From Iris pallida (lineage: Eukaryota > Streptophyta > Magnoliopsida > Asparagales > Iridaceae): a stretch of 64,000 nucleotides of DNA. Below, piece by piece: positions 59,981 to 64,000 of this stretch. The notes under the pieces are model-generated. The model was not told the DNA's origin, made no database searches, and was given only the letters and a program-made list of their open reading frames with translations. The stretch lies in assembly GCA_029216955.1 (NCBI GenBank), contig JANAVB010003999.1:3352675-3416674 (forward strand), written 5' to 3'. Made by a program: the position numbers and the translations under genes. The stretch's first letter is position 1, and each line of letters opens with the position of its first letter.

Positions 59981-61132
59981 CTGGAAGCATGTAGTCTTGC
60001 ATTGTAGCTATTTCTCTTGATATTGTGGACTTGGTTGTGACATGTGTGTACTTTAAATAGGTTTACATTGCCCCAGTTTAGTTACACCTCATCATCATCA
60101 GTTCGATTTGCCAGGCGAGTACATTCTCTGATCTTTTCATACTTCTTTGGATATGTTCTCTTGTTATAGACTAGTATACTTGATGCTGACACGATGTTCA
60201 CACGGATTAGTACCCTATGGATCTTTTCATGCGATGTTATCCCCTCGGATACATCGAGTATATCATGTTCATGTACTTTATCATGGCCATCATGTACTCC
60301 ATGTATTTATATTTATCCATGTGCACTCATATGTTATTCATGTACACTCATGACCATATGAGCTCCATGTATACAGTAGTTGTTATCCATGTGCAATAAC
60401 ATAACATGCATTGATCCTTGTGTATTGATTGGGGACAGGGAGAGTAGTTGGTTATGTGATCATTATCCCCAGTAGGTATCCATGTGCACTCCATAGTTGT
60501 ATCCATGTGCAATCCAAGCTGTTTACATAACCAATTCATGCTCTGAATCACGTAGAAGGTTACATTTCTCTATTATCATATTATCTCATTTTATAGTCTC
60601 TCTCTCTTGTTGATTTCTTTTACAGCGATTCATGTATAGTTTTCTATAGCTTGCTTTATATCCATTCCTGCTATGAACTGTTGTGAGAGATATGTGCTCG
60701 TTCCGTCCTGACTGGACATGTTAAAAATTTTACAGGTATTGATGAGGAGTACTGCCCTACTTATTATGGCATTGGCTTAGATGACACTGGCGACGTGGAC
60801 CCTCAGGAGGATCCCACAGTCGCTGAGGACTTGCCTATAGTCTAGCTGAGACTTAGTACTTTATTTGTATTTCTGTTTGAGACATTATGAGTTGTACTTG
60901 AGTTTTATTCTGGTGGTTTACACCTAGACTTTTACCAGTGACTCTCTTGAGATTCTTCTTCTATTCCATCTTAGTATTGTGATTGAGTTACTTATTATTT
61001 ACTCTCCATTCGGAGTTTATTTTAGACTGTATTAGATACTGTGACTCAGGACAGTGTTCTACCGCCGACACTGCGGCGTAGGCTGGGCGTTCATCACTTC
61101 TCGTGCCCTTTCACTAGGTGCGGGTCGTGACA

Positions 61133-63136
61133 AAAGTACAAGTAATAAAGAGTACAACAAGACAATAAACGACTAGGGACGTGGAACCATTCCGGGAGCC
61201 AGGTTACAACCCTTAACCAAACAAGGACCGGGGTTGTAACCCTTCGCCTGAATAGCACTTTGTCTCTACCCATTTATTGTTAAAGATAAGTAAAACAATC
61301 ATGTTCAGGAGTACCAGGTACAGGGACTAGACGAGACTTAGACAAGGCTGGACACCATCCATTCACAAGCGGCCAAGCAAATACTACGGCTTACTACTTT
61401 AACTAACTAGGGTTATCACAAGCCTAATTACTAACAAGATGCAAATGAGAATTTTTCAGTCCCAAGCCCTGCAGACTATCCAGTTATCCTTCCGCGGGTT
61501 GAGAGTATGGTTGAGTACATCGCCCAGGAGACGATATACCCTTAGGTGACTTAGAGGGTACAACACATGACAGTGTGCTGGAAATGTGCCATACTCGTCG
61601 GCAGGCTACAAGTCCATTTAAAGCGCCCAGATAACGAGATCGCCTGTGACTGGAAATTCTTCATGAACTATAGTTTGATCTAGTAATTAGCCTAATCCAT
61701 TTCATACGAATCCCTGACCGTGGTAACCAGGGAGTCACGTCCTAGACATGATGCAAGACAAGACAAGACAGGTGGATTGCACGAAGCAACAAGAATGAAC
61801 ACCCACGGAGTCAGAGTTGGTTATATGAGTCAAGTTAGCCATCGCAACAGCATCAAGTCAAGTCAAGTTACAAGTCAGGAGTGCGCCGCCACGGGCCACT
61901 ATCAAGTTATCCAGTACAAAGATTAATTAAGAGTCACAGGTTACAAGTTAAGAGCGCACCCTCATCGGGTCACTACTAAGAAGATCAGAAGTACTAGGAT
62001 CATAAATTACAGAAATTACGAAAATCGTACTAGTCATAAACAAAACACCGAAAAACGTGCCAGGTCGTATTGGGTCAAGACAGTCGTGTTGTGTGGAACA
62101 AAATCTCAGAACTCCAATCCACAAAGAGAACCAAGGCCAAGGAAATAAAACCAAACCACCATGGACAAATAGGTTGCGCTGGGGTTCCTAGGGTCGGGTT
62201 GCGCTAGGGTCTGATTGCGCTAGGGGATGAACTGCGCAGGGGGAATGAACTGCGCTGGGGAATGAACTGCGCTGAGGAATGAACTGCGCTGAGGTCAGGT
62301 TGCGCTAGGGTCAAAGGCGCTGGGAACGGGTTGCGCTGGGAGTGAGCTGCACAGGGGATCAGATTGCGCTAGGGAGTGAGCACGGTTCGCCAAGGGGCAC
62401 CGAGCGTGGGTCATCCCAGCGCTAAAGAGTGCTGGCCGAGGAAGGGTTGGCGCGGTTCAGCCCAGCGCTAAAGAGCGCTGGCTGAGTCTTCTTCTCCCAG
62501 GCCGAGAGAGAAAACCCAAGAACACCAAAATCCCAAACTTCATAACTTGGCCAAATCAAAATGAAATTTAGATTTCAAAGTCCTATCATGTGTAAAATTG
62601 AATTCTCTTCCACATGGAAGCCTCAAAACAAGCAAAAATCTAAGTTTAATAGATCAAAACTAAGAAAATCCAAAAATGGTTAAAACTTAGATCTAGAAAA
62701 ATGGAGACTCCAAATCACAAAATGCCAAGTTCTAATGATTCACCATGGCCTAATCCAACTAATGGACAAATAAAATAGGGTTCCTATTTGGTGGCAAGGT
62801 GCACTTGCCTATGGAGGTTAGGTGTTGTGTGGAGGAAGGAAGAAGAAGATGGAGAAAATTAATGGAAGAGTAATGAGGAGAGAGAAAGTTAGATGGGGTT
62901 TTAATGAGGGATGGTGTGTTGTGTTGAGGGTGGAGGTTAACTACGGTAGTCCAATGCAACCAAACCAAACCCTTCTCCACAAAAAAATAAAACCATGCCG
63001 GGTCAAAAAATCTAATTTACGAGAAAACCGAAATCCCAAGTCGAGCCAAATTACAATTACAGGCCAAAATCCGGGAAAATAAATACAAGTCCGAAATACA
63101 TATAAGCCTAATTAAAATACGTATTCCGAAATATGG
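61133..63136 (-). repeat. LTR of chromovirus D copy 2, second part
   Basis: Resumes at aaagtacaagtaataaagag and follows 6790-8880 of copy 1 to tattccgaaatatgggc. The last bases of the LTR and about 0.7 kb of internal sequence are missing at a deletion junction near 63136. The TGCGCT minisatellite is at 62172-62400. Confidence 0.87.
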
Positions 63137-63140
63137 GCAA

Positions 63141-63722
63141 TCATTTCTGGGCCACTTCAACTGTCTGGGCAATCATTTCTGGGCCAAGCATCTGCCTTTC
63201 TCCAACATCATCCCAGGCTAATGGGGATCTGTACTTCCTACCATACAGTACCTCGAACGGAGCCATCTGAATACTGGCCTGGAAACTATTGTTGTACGAG
63301 AACTCCACCAGGTACAGGTGATCCTCCCATGAACCACCGAAGTCAAGGTACAAGATCTCAACATATCTTCAAGAGTCTGGTTTGTGCGTTCCGACTGGCC
63401 ATCTGTCTGCGGGTGATAAGCTGAGCTAAACTGAAGGTGAGTTTCCAAACTCTCTTGCAGGCTACGCCAAAAGTGTGATGTGAATCTTGAATCCCTGTCC
63501 GAGGTGATGCTAACGGACACACCGTGAAGCCTGACAATCTGCCTGAGGTACATCTCTGCTAGCTGAGCCGTCGACTGTCCAACTCTGAATGGAAGAAAGT
63601 GAGCCGCTTTCGTGAGCCTGTCAACTATAACCCAAATAGCATCTCGACCAGCTGGGGATCTAGGCAATCCAGTCACAAAATCCATGGTCACATGCTCCCA
63701 CTTCCATTCTGGAATCGGCAAG
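63141..63722 (-). pseudogene. Integrase fragment of chromovirus D copy 2
   Basis: The frame 63218-63721 covers the integrase core with both aspartates (MDFVTGLPRSPAGRD and SITSDRDSRFTSHF) and the YHPQTDGQSER segment with the third catalytic residue. This region is intact here whereas copy 1 has a frameshift in it. A 1-base loss near 63345 shifts to the frame 63141-63353 (FSYNNSFQASIQMAPFEVLYG). Everything upstream of the core is cut at 63722, where another LTR seems to begin, and the C-terminus and chromodomain are lost at the deletion joining it to the LTR. Confidence 0.88.
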
Positions 63723-64000
63723 TGTCACTTATCGTTCCCAGAATACGTATTTATTTAATAGTTATCATGTATTATTCTGTATTTAAATTTCTGTAAATTT
63801 ATGTTAGTTAATTAATCTGCTCTTTAAATTTTCATGTTAATTTATTTCCTGTAATTTTATTTCTGCACTTTATTTTTTGCTTTTATTCCTGCATTTATTT
63901 TCTGCTTTTACCTCTTTGCTTTGCTTGCGGGTTGGCCTTGGATCAACCCATTGGACCCGGCCCAATACTCCCACCTACCACCACCCCTTCATTTAAAGCC
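63723..64000. mobile_element. Probable start of another LTR retrotransposon
   Basis: Homology to the integrase stops exactly at TGTCACTTATCG, a TG start of the kind seen in other LTRs of this window. The rest is AT-rich, then cccggcccaatactccc, and the window ends. The second end, needed for proof, is outside. Confidence 0.5.

Larger units (their letters stand above)
57242..61132 (+). mobile_element. Solo LTR related to element E, inside chromovirus D copy 2
   Basis: TG...CA ends (tgtcacactc to gtgcgggtcgtgaca), length 3,891 bp. A perfect 5-bp duplication, aaagt, is at 57237-57241 and 61133-61137. The 3' end (ccgacactgcggcgtaggc to gggtcgtgaca) matches the complement of the start of the E LTRs. 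A TTGACC array at 59770-59980 and a GC-rich block at 58560-58760 are shared in kind with E. It has no internal region or primer site, so it is a solo LTR. An imperfect AT microsatellite lies at 59590-59672. The short frames inside have no domain. Confidence 0.87.

Overview
The window is nuclear DNA of a flowering plant. It holds intron-split, GC-rich exons of a plant polygalacturonase in a background of Ty1/copia and Ty3/gypsy LTR retrotransposons, hAT- and Mutator-type MITEs, a tRNA-derived SINE, a 5S rRNA-derived segment and AT microsatellites. Only one host gene is recognisable. Nothing in the sequence fixes the species.

Layout. (1) 1-6165: AT-rich DNA with three MITEs that carry clean target-site duplications (TSDs) at 1186-1450, 1504-2084 and 2107-2439, fold-back and ATTAAC-type repeats at 4.2-4.8 kb, and about 23 units of a palindromic ~30-bp minisatellite at 5481-6160. 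(2) 6166-10231: a truncated minus-strand Ty3/gypsy chromovirus (one 2.7-kb LTR plus integrase and chromodomain). (3) 10425-13354: hAT-type and other MITE-like insertions. (4) 13835-36528: a four-deep nest. A copia element (A, plus strand) carries a 5S rRNA-derived segment in place of gag, protease and most of integrase. It was invaded by a non-coding gypsy-type element with 2.4-kb LTRs (B, 16728-35656). The right LTR of B was then hit twice, by a solo SIRE-type LTR (23877-25249) and by a near full-length SIRE/Maximus-type copia (C, 26369-35649, minus strand). Paired TSDs can be read at every layer, although two of them are imperfect. (5) 36542-46603: a small Mutator-type MITE split by a 9.8-kb non-coding large-LTR element (E, 36670-46495) whose LTRs carry dense arrays of TTGAC (W-box-like) motifs. 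(6) 46613-51672: a hAT MITE, then a five-exon polygalacturonase (48744-51672, plus strand) with intact catalytic motifs, no in-frame start codon, and a SINE and MITEs in its introns. (7) 51673-56608: decayed copia and hAT remnants and a TGCGC-rich non-coding segment. (8) 56609-63722: a second truncated copy of the chromovirus, its LTR split by a 3.9-kb solo LTR related to E. (9) 63723-64000: probably the first bases of another LTR.

The genes do not form a pathway. All retrotransposon reading frames are broken by frameshifts or stops except the long RT-RNase H frame of element C. The most notable items are the copia/5S rRNA chimera, the W-box arrays in the LTRs of E and its solo relative, the palindromic minisatellite, and a third open reading frame in element C that appears to have its own LTR-like promoter.
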